In this document: positions 43,172 through 55,332 of the stretch, piece after piece
Numbering within the stretch: the stretch's first letter is position 1
Layout: every line of letters starts with the position of its first letter
DNA from: Bretschneidera sinensis
Lineage: Eukaryota; Streptophyta; Magnoliopsida; Brassicales; Akaniaceae
Assembly: GCA_023935145.1 (NCBI GenBank)
Contig: CM043705.1
Location: forward strand, 87,330,084 to 87,394,083
DNA: 64,000 nt
Reading direction: 5' to 3'
Notes under the pieces: model-generated
The model's input: only the letters and a program-made list of their open reading frames with translations
Databases searched by the model: none
What the model was told of the DNA's origin: nothing
Position numbers and translations under genes: made by a program

Positions 43172-46100
43172 AATTTTGTTTTTCCTAATGACAGGTTTCT
43201 CAATTTATCTTTATTGTGTTGCTAATTTGAAGATTAATGGTTTTAAGGATCCTTTTATATATAGGGTGCAATACAGGAAAGATATAGTACTATTAATTTG
43301 GTGGTTTCAAAATACTCCATTAATATCTTTTGCATTAAATATGTCTGATTAATTAATTACAATAATTTTAAGCCATTAGTTGGAGAAATGTTGATATGCA
43401 ATAATAATTTAACTTCTTCGTAGAGTTATTTTGCATATCTAAGTTTAGAAAAAGGTAAAAAGGAAGCTTAATTTAACGATGATTACATTTGTTTCAAAGT
43501 GTTTGAATATAGTGATTAGTTAATTTAAAAATATGTAAAGAAAGATAGAATTAAGAAAAAATTATTGTATAGTACAATGACATGACAGAAATGTTCATCT
43601 TACCCTTAAATGTAAATAAAATATATTTTCTTCTCTATCTTCTCGTACAATTTAATAGTAAGATAAACCTTTATGCCATGTATTTCTCATAACACTGTAC
43701 CAGACAAAAACTTCTCAGAACTAAGAGAACATGAGGCTTTAGTTGCCCGTTGGCATACTTTGTTTTGGAGATTTTGTCCACGTGGTCGAAGGAATAACTT
43801 TTTGTCCACTTCAAATACGAAAGGACTTTCCACAGTAAAAAAACAAAGGTCAGAGAAATGGTGCTAATTTTATCAGTTAAAGTTTATGTTATGTGGGCTC
43901 TAGTTGACAGCAATTTGATTAAAAAAAATATTCTAATATTTTCAAATAGGCAAGTACAATTATTTAATTTCATTTTTTTGATCCAACGGCTGTTAGCTAG
44001 AGCTGACAAAATCAGCATGTTTCTTTCTATGTGAAAAGTAATTTTTATCCAAAAAAAAAAATCATAGACCAAATCTACATAAAAACTTCTCTATCGTCAA
44101 ATACATGATTGTGTGGTGTTATTCTTAAACAAGATTTTCCAAGATTGTTGGCATTGTCTGCATGTTATGAATGAAACAAGGAATTAACAATTGACAAATT
44201 TGGCCACTGGTGTGACAAGGGACAATGCCCTCTAATGCTTAGTTGCCTACTACTGATATTGGACAGTATATATTTCTCAGCTATTGCCTCGGTTTCTGAT
44301 TTTCTGCTCAACAGAACAGAATTTGTCCCTCGTGAGAAAAAGAAGGTATCAGTGGAAATCCCCCTGAGATTGGGTGTCTCAACTTAGCTTCGATGGCTCT
44401 TCCAATAATTCGCAAATGTTGTGTAAACCAACAGGTAGAACATAGGATTTTATATTTGAGAAAAAGATTTATGGTAAATCGGTCAATACTTTGAACTCAG
44501 AATATATAACTCATTGTTAAAGATATGACTTTTGGCCCTTGGCCGACAAAAAAAAATATAAACTCCAAGTCTTAGCAATAGACATAACCATTGGCACAAG
44601 AAGAATAGGAAGAAGAGTGAAAATGTATGATAATAACTGGTAACCATTCTAAAAGGTACAAATGATTAGTTGAAGGTTATTTATAATTTTTTCATTTTTT
44701 TGTTAAAATTTTTAAAAGTGAGATTAGATTGTTGTTTTTAACAAATTTTAGATTAAATTGTAATTATTAACAAATACGAGAGATGTAATATATTATAATA
44801 TAATGTATTTTTACTCAAAGAGATATCAAGATAGTCCCAATGGTAATGCTCGATTGAAAAGTATGATTCCAACGGGCTTCATTCTGATCAGTTTTCAATA
44901 TCTATTGATTGGCCAATTTGTGACTACTAGGTGTGTTTCTTGTTAAAATAAGAAAAATTAAGAAGAATTCTCCAATACCATGTTGATATTTTGTATTTAG
45001 GGTTTAGGCTAAGAGTTAGAGAGGCAGAAGAGAGACAGGAGGCAGTGTGTTGTTAGAGGCACACAAAATATAGAGAAATCTTTTCAATTTCTCTTATTTT
45101 AACATGATATTAAAACTCTATATTTTTGTTTCAAGTTCACAATATATCCCTTTTCATTTAATATTTGATCAAGTTAGACTTTCTTTCATTTGGGTTTTAC
45201 GTGCAAAAACCTTAAATTCATAGTCAGCTTGCACTTGAGAGATGTGTTATAAAGAATTAATTGGGTCATTTTTCATCCGTTTTAATTTTTGAAATAATTG
45301 ATAACTCAATTATTTCTTAATATTTTTGGTATTTTGATGGTCCTTTCGTCTCATACAATTCATTGTCTATGGGACGGAGTTTCTTTCAGCTATCTGCTCT
45401 TGCCTTTTGAGTTACAGTTTTGAGTTGTTGGTTTGGTACTTGTTTAAAGACTTGTGCGGACTTTTGTTTCTTTTGAAAAGTAGTTATCTAAACTATGGGA
45501 TGGTTTTTATAATAAAATATCACAATGTCGATCAAATCTCAATTTGTTAACTGAATTAAAAGTAAAACTTTTAGGGAAAAATCTCATTTTTTTTATTTTT
45601 TTCTTTTAGAATGTGATCTTATAAATACAATTAATTTATTTTATATTTAACTTGATTGTATATATTGTTTATTTTAAGGATTTTATATGTTGAAATATTT
45701 TGGTACCAAATCTACATCATTTTGTATTCTAAAAAAAATATGCCATTTATACGGGGAGGGGAGAGGAGACCTCATAAATTCAATTTTGTTTCTTTTAAAA
45801 GTATGATCTCATAAATATAATTTGTTGGAGATATAATTTATGTTAGTTTATCATTTTTTTTTATATAATAGGAGTGGGGAAATTTGAACTTGGGAGTTGA
45901 ATGGGACCTCCTCTTTAGGTAATTCTCAATTAGACTATGGTCAAGCCACAATTTATTACGACCTAACTTGATTGTATTATTTACTTTTATGTTCTTTTAG
46001 AAAATGTTTTTTTAAGGTTTTTTTACATGTTATATAGATTGATACCCATATAATTAAAAATACCAAAGCTACATCTTTAAGAAAAATTGAAATAGCCCAA

Positions 46101-46256
46101 ATAAGTTCAGTTTTTTTTTTTTATGTTATAAATTCAACATTAATTTGAAGATCGAATTAAGTTTTACATGACTTAACTATAGAGTTCTTAATTTAATTTT
46201 AAGAATTCAGTACGGTACATACTAAACTGTAAAATCATATATAACAAAAAAAAAAA
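43172..46256. other. Intergenic region between G1 and G2, unit 3
   Basis: Homologous to 2671-5868 but more diverged, with several small deletions (for example near 44277, where about 60 bp are missing) and a broken form of the frame that stays open elsewhere. No gene is seen. Confidence 0.65.
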
Positions 46257-46619
46257 CTATGATTCAAAAGAGATTGGCGCAGATGCATCACCTCCAAAAT
46301 CCAAAACACAAGTATTCCATACTTGTTTACTTCTAGGGATAATAGAAGATGCATTTGCTTCGGACTGATGTAATGTAAAAGTGGCTTTCACCAATATGAT
46401 ATGGCACTCTTCTCCCATTACTATAAGGTTTTGACAGCATTTTTCAGTGACGTTTACATTCTGATCGAATATAGACGTGAATACCTCTTTTCCGCACTTT
46501 GGCGTCATCTTATCGATACAACTCTGTGGTGATAGCTCTGCAGCCATTGTAAGTGATATCATGATTGTAGTGGCTATGAAAAATGCCTTAAGGATAGAGA
46601 AGTTCTCTAACTTTGCCAT
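46257..46619 (-). CDS. G2, unit 3: prolamin-like protein with all six cysteines
   Basis: The 120-aa product is the only G2 copy that keeps C61 (EKCCQN) as well as C72. It has the G2-specific sequon N56-V-T, I35, K41 (MTPKCGK) and K11 in the signal peptide (ILKAFF), which makes the hydrophobic core slightly weaker. It appears to keep the ancestral G2 state and is the best G2 candidate for normal function. Confidence 0.85.
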   Translation of the reverse strand: MAKLENFSILKAFFIATTIMISLTMAAELSPQSCIDKMTPKCGKEVFTSIFDQNVNVTEKCCQNLIVMGEECHIILVKATFTLHQSEANASSIIPRSKQVWNTCVLDFGGDASAPISFES

Positions 46620-47385
46620 GATTTGTTTTATTTTTAATTAATGATATAGGTGTACCAATTTATTTTTTGTATTGCTTTGAAGTGACGGTTTTGATGGTGA
46701 TACACAAGGATCATTTTATAGGGTGTAATTAGAGGAAAGAGATAATTTATTGTTGTTTCAAAACATTCCAAAATTAGTATCTTCTGCATTAATTATGTTT
46801 GATTATTAATTAGTTAACCATGTAACATAAGTATTTCAAATCCATGATGTGAAGTCTACTCATCCTTCCGTCGTTTTTAAAAATATTTGAGCCACACTTT
46901 ATATTTTTATTTTTTCTATTTATGGCTTCATTCTTACACGTATAATACATACATATATGAATCGAAATTCCAATATATAAAATTGTAATTATGGGATGTC
47001 ACAAATGTCTAAAGATAGTAATAGAGAGCTTAATTTGGTTCTCTTTTTTCTTATCCTTCCATATTCAAAGTAGTACTAACATTTAATTATTGGATCGCAT
47101 CATATGAAGTTAACTTCCATTTCATGTCTAGCTAGTTAATGTAAACCCTTCACATCATGGATTTGAAAAACTTATGTGACATGGTTAATTAATTATAATC
47201 ACACATAATTAATGCAAAAGATACTAATTTTGAAACGTTTTGAAACAACAATAAATTATCCCTTTCCTTTGATTACAACCTATAAAATGATCTTTGTGTA
47301 TCACCAACAAAATCATCTCTCTCAAAGAAACACAAAAAATAAACTGATACTCCTGTATCATTAATTAAAATATAAGAAAACAATT

Positions 47386-47748
47386 ATGGAAAAGTTAGAG
47401 AACTTCTCTATCCTTATGCCATTGTTCATAGCCACCGCAACCATAGTGTCACTCACATTGGCTGCAGAGCTATCACCACAAAGTTGTGTAGATAAGATGA
47501 CTCCAGAGTGCGGGAAAGAGGTATTCACGTCTATATTCAATCAGAATGTAGACGTCACTGAAAAATGCTGTCAAAACCTTATAGCAATGGGAGAAGAGTG
47601 TCATATCATATTGGCGAAAGCCACTTTTACATTACATCAGTCTGAATCAAATGCATCTTCTATTATCCCTAGAAGTAAACAAGTATGGAATACTTGTGTT
47701 TTGGATTTTGGAGGAGATGCATCTGCACCAATCTCTTTTGAATCATAG
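47386..47748 (+). CDS. G3, unit 3: secreted prolamin-like protein
   Basis: The 120-aa product has all six cysteines. It differs at E2 (MEKLENF), P12 within the signal peptide core (ILMPLFIA) and S88 (QSESNAS), which leaves the sequon at 89 intact. A proline in the hydrophobic core may weaken but should not abolish secretion. Confidence 0.86.
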   Translation: MEKLENFSILMPLFIATATIVSLTLAAELSPQSCVDKMTPECGKEVFTSIFNQNVDVTEKCCQNLIAMGEECHIILAKATFTLHQSESNASSIIPRSKQVWNTCVLDFGGDASAPISFES

Positions 47749-50208
47749 TTTTTTTGTTATGTATAATTTCACAGCTTGGTACAGACCATATTAATTAAAT
47801 AATGAATTCTTAAAAATAAATTAAGAACTCGATAATTAAGTCATGTAAAACTTAATTAGATCTCCAAATTAATGTTGAATTTATAAGATAAAAAAACTGA
47901 ACTTATTTGGGCTATTTTAATCATTCTTAAAGAAATAGCTTTGGTATTTTTAATTACGTGGGTATTAATCTATATAACATGTAATACATTGAGATTCGAT
48001 TGGTATTGTGATATTTTATTAAAAGTCCTCACAGGTCTTTAAACAAACACCAAACCAACAACTCAAAACTGTACCCTATTAAAAAAAACTCGAAACTGTT
48101 ACTCGAAAAGCAAGAGCAAATCGTAGAAAGAAGCCCCTTCTCATAGCCAATGAACTGCATGAGACGAAACAACCATACAAATATAAAAAAATATATATTA
48201 AAAATAACTGAATAAAAAAATATTTCAAACGCATAAATTGATATAAAATGATCAAATTAATTGTTTATACATTAACAAATTCTCTCAAGTACAAGCCGAC
48301 TAAAGGATTAAAAGTATTGCATGTGAAACTCAAATGAAAGAAAGACCAAATATCCGAAAGAGCAAATAACTTGGTCAAATATTAAATAAAAAAGTGCATC
48401 CTCAGAACTAGAAGTTAGGATATGGAGGTCTGATACTGTGTTAAAATAAAAGAAATTGAGAAGAATTCTTTATGTTTGGTGTGCCTCTAACAACATTGCT
48501 TCTTGTCTCTCTCTACACTCTATCTCTCTTCTCCCTCTCTAACTCTTAGCTTAAACCCTAAATAGAAAATATCAACGTGGTATCAGAGTTTCTTTCATTT
48601 AATACATATTACATATAATAATATAGAGAATTCTTCTCAGCTTTTCTTGGTGAGGTAAGTGTAATCGTCGACGTACATCAGGTGGGTTATTGTAATTTTC
48701 CCTTAAACTTACAATAATGCACTTAGTTAAATTGTATTTTCAAAAGCATATAATTTCAAGACAATATTGTAAGTTAAACAAACACAAATTGTGCTAATAA
48801 TAATCTTTGGAATGTCAATAGCATCACCATTAAAAGAACCCATCAAAGAAATACAACACCAAACAATTCCAGTTGAGAACACTAATTTTTTTAAGGTGAT
48901 TGCTTTTATAAATAAAAGGTTGAAAATAGCTTAAAAAAAGTTAATTTGATTTTTGATTGAGACTATTATTATAATTATTATATTAACAATTTAGTTATTG
49001 TTATGTTAAATATTATTATTTCAATAAATATTAATTATATTACTATTATTTTTATTATTCATAAATGATTGTGATTATAATTAATATTTTTAGTTGTTCC
49101 TCCAATACTGCTTGCTTATAAAGCTAGAAAGCCTCTTTAGTGGCACTTAACTCAGCAAAGCTGGATGGTTAAATCATTCATGTTGCTTATGCAACAGAAA
49201 ATTAAGCATGACTTGATAGAGTAAAAGAATGAAAGTTCTATCTCAGCATTTATGAATCAAGGCATACATCGGTTTCCTGTCCAAACTAAGACTGCATGAT
49301 CGTTGAAATCATGGATCACTTTTTGAGCTTATAAATAATTAGTGAGATTTATTTGCATTACATTTGTCGATCACTTGAAGTAATATTCAATTTAGTCATA
49401 TTTAGAGCTAAAACAACTACATATATATATGAGCATAATTTTGAGGGTCTAATAGTTGAGTATTGTTTTAAAGCTAACGTGTATTGTTAGCCATATACGT
49501 ATCCATCTCCATCCAGGTTTTCCCTTTCATATATGCGTGTAGTCACATTTAGAGCTCAAACAACTACATATATATGAGCATAATTTTGCAGATCTAATAG
49601 TTGAGTATTATTTTAACGCTAACGTGTGTTGTTAGCCATGTACGTATCCATCTTCATCCAGGTTTTCCCTTTCGTTCGCGTGTGTGTGTCCATCTCCATC
49701 CAGGTTTTCCCTTTCGTTCGTGTGTGTTTTTTTCTATAATAATTTCTCACAAAAAAGAAAAGTGTTCAATCAAATATCGTAGATGTGTGTAGGGCACAGG
49801 CCGTCAACCTGAGCTTTAATTTGGATACTTGGCTCGAGTTATTTATGGTCTTTTTGAACTCGAGCCAAGAATGAAAATTTAAACTCATGCTCCGCTCGCG
49901 TTTATTTTCCACAACTTAAGCTCGAGTCAGCTTCAAGCCCAAACGAGCCTGACCTCCAACCCTTCGAGCTCTAACTTTCAAACCTGAGTATATAAACTTT
50001 TATATTTATAGTCTAAATAAAAGTATATATATTCATTTTAGAATAAAAATATTTTTAATATATACATATAATTGAATCAATTGACATGGAAAGAACAAGC
50101 ATTAATTGTTCGACATGAGTTTATTTAAATTACAGAATTCTTATTTTACATTTAAGAATTCTTGATTTAATATGGTATAAGACAGAAACATATATAAAAA
50201 GAAAAAAC
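47749..50208. other. Tail of unit 3, uninterrupted
   Basis: This tail has no transposon insertion. The empty Gypsy site (CAATT once, near 48864) and the tandem-repeat block (49401-49726) are intact, so it is a good reference for the unit tail. The frame at 49601-49792 lies wholly in tandem repeats. No gene is seen. Confidence 0.75.
49401..49726. repeat. Nested tandem repeats in unit tail
   Basis: Two blocks of about 145 bp begin tttagagct, and three copies of a phrase of about 42 bp contain catccaggttttccctttc. Equivalent blocks lie at 14223-14546 and 56982-57306, with a truncated one at about 31615-31857. Confidence 0.8.
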
Positions 50209-50664
50209 TTAATATTCAAAAGAGAGAGGAGCAGATGAATCAGATCCAAAATCCAAAACACATTTATTCCAAAATTGTTTACTTCTGGGAATACCTAAAG
50301 ATGCATTTGCTTTAAAATGATTCAATGAGAAAATGGTTCTCACCAATGCAGTGTGGCACTCTTTTCCCACTGCCATAAGTGTTCTGCAACAATTTTCAGT
50401 AACGGTAACATTCTCGAACATATACATGAATACTTGTTTCCCGCACTCCATAGTCATCTTTTCAGAACAGCTTTGCAAAAATTTGGCATACTCTAGTGAA
50501 GGTTCTGGTGACAAAATTTCGAATTCAGTTCCAGGCGGATACGCGTAATATTCATCTTCTTCCGCTGAGGGACTGATATCTTCTGTTGCTGCAAATGTGA
50601 GCGATACCGTTGTTGTGGCTAAGAACAATGCCACAAGGAGAGAGAACAGCTCTAACTTTCCCAT
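50209..50664 (-). CDS. G1, unit 4: secreted prolamin-like protein with acidic linker
   Basis: The 151-aa protein is identical to the unit 2 G1; I see only silent differences (for example GTA/GCG versus ATA/GCG near 50543). All six cysteines are present. The ATG at 50664 has no in-frame extension, which supports the start used in unit 2. TATA lies at 50749-50759. Confidence 0.88.
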   Translation of the reverse strand: MGKLELFSLLVALFLATTTVSLTFAATEDISPSAEEDEYYAYPPGTEFEILSPEPSLEYAKFLQSCSEKMTMECGKQVFMYMFENVTVTENCCRTLMAVGKECHTALVRTIFSLNHFKANASLGIPRSKQFWNKCVLDFGSDSSAPLSFEY

Positions 50665-53600
50665 GATTTTGTTTTTTTTAGTAATGACAGGTTTATCAAT
50701 TTATCTTTATTGTGTTGCTAATTTGAAGATTAATGGCTTTAAGGATCCTTTTATATATAGGGTGCAATACAGGAAAGATATAGTACTATTAATTTGGTGG
50801 TTTCAAAACGCTCCATTAATATCTTTTGCATTAAATATGTTTGATTAATTAATTACAATAATTTTAAGGCATTAGTTGGAGAAATGTTGATATGCAATAA
50901 TAATTTAACTTCTACTTAAGAGTGATTTTGCTATCTGAGTTTAGAAAAAGGTAAAAAGGAAGCTTAATTTAACGATGATCACAGTTGTTTCAAAGTGTTC
51001 TAATATAGTGATTAGTTAATTTAAAAATATGTAATGAAAGATAGAATTAAGGAAAAATTATTGTCTCGTATATCTTTTCTTCTCAATCTTTTCGCACAAT
51101 TTAAGGGTGAGATGAACCTTTGTGTCATATATCTCTCTCACACTGTGCCATACAAGAACTTCTCAGAACTAAGAGAACATGAGGCATTAGTTGCCCGTTG
51201 GCATACTTTGTTTTGGAGATTTTGTCCACGTGGTCGATGGAATAGCTTTTTGTCCACTTCAAATACGAAAAGACTTTCCACAGTAAAAGAAAACAGAGGT
51301 CAGAGAAACGGTGCTAATTTTATCAATTAAAGTTTATGTTATGTCGGCTCTATTTGACAGCAGTTTGATCAAAAAAAATATTCTAATATTTTCACATGGT
51401 CAAGTGCAATTATTTAATTTAATTTTTTTATCCAACAGTTGTTCGCTAGAACTGACAAAATGAGCACGTTTCTTTCTATGTGAAAAGTATTTTTTATCCA
51501 AAAAAAATCTCATAGACCAAATCTTCGCAAGAATCTCTGGATCGTTAAATACATGATTGTGTGGTGTTATTCTTAAACAAGATTTTCCAAGATTGTTGGC
51601 ATTGTCTGCAAGTTATGAATGAAATTTCAGCATGTTATGAATGAAACAAGGAATTAACAATTGACAAATTTGGCCACTGGTGTGACAAGGGGCAATGCCC
51701 TCCAATGCTTAGTTGCCTACTGCTGATATTGGACAGTATATATTTCTCTACTGTTTGGAACACCAAAAGTTGCAGGATTAAAAATAGAAGGAGCTCAGCT
51801 ATTGCCTCGGTTTCTGATTTTCTGCTCAACAAAACAGAACTTGTCCCTCGTGAGAAAAAGAAGATATCAGTGGAAATCTCCCTGAGATTGGGTGTCTCAA
51901 CTTAGCGCGGATGGTTCTTCCAATAATTCGCAAATGTTGTGTAAACCAACAGGTAGAACAGAGGATTTTGTATTTGAGAAAAAGATTTATGGTAAATTGG
52001 TCAATACTTTGAACTCAGAATATATAACTCATTGTTAAAGACTAGACTTTTGGGCCTTGGAGAACAACAAAAAATATAAACTACCAGTCTTCGCAATAGA
52101 CTTAACCATTGGCACAAGAAGAATAGAAAGAAGAGTGAAAATGTATGGTAATAACTGGTAACCATTCTAAAAGGTACAAATGATTAGTTGAAGGGTATTT
52201 AGAATTGTTTTCATTTTTTTTTAAATTTTTTAAAAGTGAGATTAGATTGTCATTTTTTAACAAATTTTAGATTAAATTGTAATCATTAACAAATAAGAGT
52301 GATGTAATCTATTATAATATAAAGTATTTTTTCTCAGAGAGATTTCAAGATTGTCACAATGGTAATGCTTCATTGAAAAGTATGATTCCAACGGGCTTGA
52401 TTCTGATCGGTTTTCAAAATCTATTGATTGTGCAATTTGTGACTACTAGGTGTGTTTCCTGTGAAAATAAAAATAAATAAATAAAAAAGAATTCACTATA
52501 TTATGTGTGTAATATGTATTACATGGACAAAACTCCGATACCATATTGATATTTGGTATTTAGGGTTTAGGCTACGAGTTAGAGAGACGGTATAGAGAGA
52601 GACGGGAGACAGTGCGTTGTTAGAGGCACACAAAATATAGATAATTCTTCTCAATTTTTCAAATTTTAACGTGGTATCAGAACTTCAGATCTTCGTTTCA
52701 AGTTCAAAATATATCCATTTTCATTTAATATTTGACCAAGTTATTTCTCTTTTGGATATATAGGCTTTTTTTCATTTGGGTTCATGTGCAAAAACCTTAA
52801 ATTTGTCAGTTAGCTTGTACTTGAGAGATGTTTTATAAAGAATTAATTGAATTACTTTTTTTTATCAGTTTTAGCTTTTGATATAATTGGTAACTCAATT
52901 ATTTCTTAATATTTCTAGTATTTTGATGGTTCTTTCGCCTCATACAATTCATTGGCTATGGGACGGGGTTTCTTTTTACTATCACCTCTTGCCTTTTGAG
53001 TTACAGTTTTAAGTTGTTGGTTTGGTGCTTGTTTAAAGACTTGTGTGGACTTTGGTTTCTTTTGAAAAGTAGTTATCTAAACTATGGGATGGTTTTTATA
53101 ATAAAATATCACAATATCGATCGAATCTCAATTTATTAACTGAATTAAAACTAAAACTTTTAGGGAAAAATCTAATTTTTTTCTTCATTTTTTTCTTTTA
53201 GAATATGATCTTATAAATACAATTAGTTTATTTTATATTTAATTTGATTGTATATATTGGTTATTAAGGATTTTATATGTTGAAATATTTTGGTACCAAA
53301 TCTACATCATTTTGTATTCTAAAAAAAATCTGTCATTTATACGGGGAGGGGAGAGGAGACCTCATAAATTCAATTTTGTTTCTTTTTAAAATATGATCTC
53401 ATAAATATAATTTGTTGGAGATATAATTTATGTTAGTTTATCATATATTTTTTTACAATAGGAGTAGCGAAATTTGAACTTGAGATTTGAATGGGACCTC
53501 CTCTTAAGAGAAAAAAGTGTAATTCTCAATTAGACTATGCTCAAGCCACAATTTATTACTACCTAATTTGATTGTATTATTTACTTATATGCTTTTTTAA

Positions 53601-53857
53601 AATACGTTATTTTAGGTTGTTTTACATGTTATATAGATTGATACCCATATAATTTAAAATACCAAAGCTACATCTTTGAGAAAAATTGAAATAGCCCAAA
53701 TAAGTTCAGTTTTTTTTTTTATGTTATAAATTCAACATTAATTTGAAGATCTAATTAAGTTTTACATGACTTAACTATAGAGTTCATAATTTAATTTTAA
53801 GAAATCAGTACGGTACGTAATAAACTGTAAAATCATATATAACAACAACAAAAAAAA
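50665..53857. other. Intergenic region between G1 and G2, unit 4
   Basis: Nearly identical to the unit 2 region. The left arm of the inverted repeat begins near 52488. No gene is seen. Confidence 0.7.
50749..50759 (-). promoter_or_regulatory. TATA box of G1, unit 4
   Basis: TATATATAAAA on the minus strand, 85 bp upstream of the ATG, with GTTTTGAAAC near 50800 further upstream. Confidence 0.75.
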
Positions 53858-54220
53858 CTATGATTCAAAAGAGATTGGCGCAGATGCATCTCCTCCAAAA
53901 TCCAAAACACAAGTATTCCATACTTGTTTACTTCTAGGGATAATAGAAGACGCATTTGCTTCGGACTGATGTAATGTAAAAGTGGCTTTCACCAATATGA
54001 TATGGTATTCTTCTCCCATTGCTATAAGGTTTTGACAGTATTTTTCAGTGACGTTTAAATTCTGATCGAATATAGACGCGAATACCTCTTTTCCGCACTC
54101 TGGAGTCATCTTATCGACACAACCATGTGGTGATAGCTCTGTAGCCATTGTGAGTGACATCATGATTTTAGTGGCTATGAACAATGCCATAAGGATAGAG
54201 AAGTTCTCTAACGTTGCCAT
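53858..54220 (-). CDS. G2, unit 4: prolamin-like protein lacking two cysteines
   Basis: The 120-aa frame is intact with Y61 and Y72, as in unit 2, so four family cysteines remain. It differs from unit 2 by G33 (SPHGCV), G43 restored as in G3 (ECGKE) and A48 (VFASIF). Accumulating unique replacements fit weak constraint. Confidence 0.75.
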   Translation of the reverse strand: MATLENFSILMALFIATKIMMSLTMATELSPHGCVDKMTPECGKEVFASIFDQNLNVTEKYCQNLIAMGEEYHIILVKATFTLHQSEANASSIIPRSKQVWNTCVLDFGGDASAPISFES

Positions 54221-54969
54221 GATTGGTTTTATTTTTAATTAATGATGTAGCAGTACCAATTTATTTTTTGTATTGCTTGGAGAGTGATGCATTTGATAGT
54301 GATACACAAGGAATATTTTATAGGGTGTAATTAGAGGAAAGAGATAATTTTTTGTTGTTTCAAAACATTTCAAAATTAGTATCTTCAGCATTAGTTGACC
54401 ATGTAACATAAGTATTTCAAATCCATGATGTGAAGGCTACTCATCCTTCGGTCGTTTTTTAAAATATTTTAGTCACACTTTGTTTTTTTATTTTTTCTAT
54501 TTATGGCTTCATTCTTACATGTATAATACATACATATATGAATCGAAATACCAATATATAAAATTGTAATTATTGGATGTCACAAATGTCTAAAGATAGT
54601 AATGGAGAGCTTAATTTGGTTCTTTTCTTTTTTCTTACCCTTCAATATTCAAAGTAGTATTAACGTTTAATCTTTGGTTCGCGTCATATGAAGTCAACTT
54701 CCGTTTCATGTCTAGCAAATTAATGTAAACCCTTCGCATCATGGATTTGAAAAAATTATGTTACATGGTTAATTAATTATAATCCAACATAATTAATACA
54801 GAAGATACTAATTTTGGAACGTTTTGAAACAACAATAAATTATCTATTTCCTTTGATTACAACCTATAAAATGATCCTTGTGTATCACCATCAAAAGCAT
54901 CTCTCTCAAAGGAACACAAAAAATAAATTAATACTCCTGTATCATTAATTAAAATATAAGAAAAAAATT

Positions 54970-55332
54970 ATGGCAAAGTTAGAGAACTTCTCTATCCTTA
55001 TGGCATTGTTCATAGCCAACGCAACCATAGTGTCACTCACATTGGCTGCAGAGCTATCACCACAAAGTTGTGTAGATAAGATGACTCCAGAGTGCGGGAA
55101 AGAGGTATTCACGTCTATATTCAATCAGAATGTAGACGTCACTGAAAAATGCTGTCAAAACCTTATAGCAATGGGAGAAGAGTGTCATATCATATTGGCG
55201 AAAGCCACTTTTACATTACATCAGTCTGAAGCAAATGCATCTTCTATTATCCCTAGAAGTAAACAAGTATGGAATACTTGTGTTTTGGATTTTGGAGGAG
55301 ATGCATCTGCGCCAATCTCTTTTGAATCATAG
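54970..55332 (+). CDS. G3, unit 4: secreted prolamin-like protein
   Basis: 120 aa with six cysteines. It shares N17 with the unit 2 G3 and has A77 like units 1, 3 and 5. The sequence otherwise equals unit 1 G3. Confidence 0.87.
   Translation: MAKLENFSILMALFIANATIVSLTLAAELSPQSCVDKMTPECGKEVFTSIFNQNVDVTEKCCQNLIAMGEECHIILAKATFTLHQSEANASSIIPRSKQVWNTCVLDFGGDASAPISFES

Larger units (their letters stand above)
44955..48640. repeat. Inverted repeat, unit 3
   Basis: Arms surround G2 (46257-46619) and G3 (47386-47748), with the spacer near 46860-47150. The outer left end is shorter than in the other units. Confidence 0.8.
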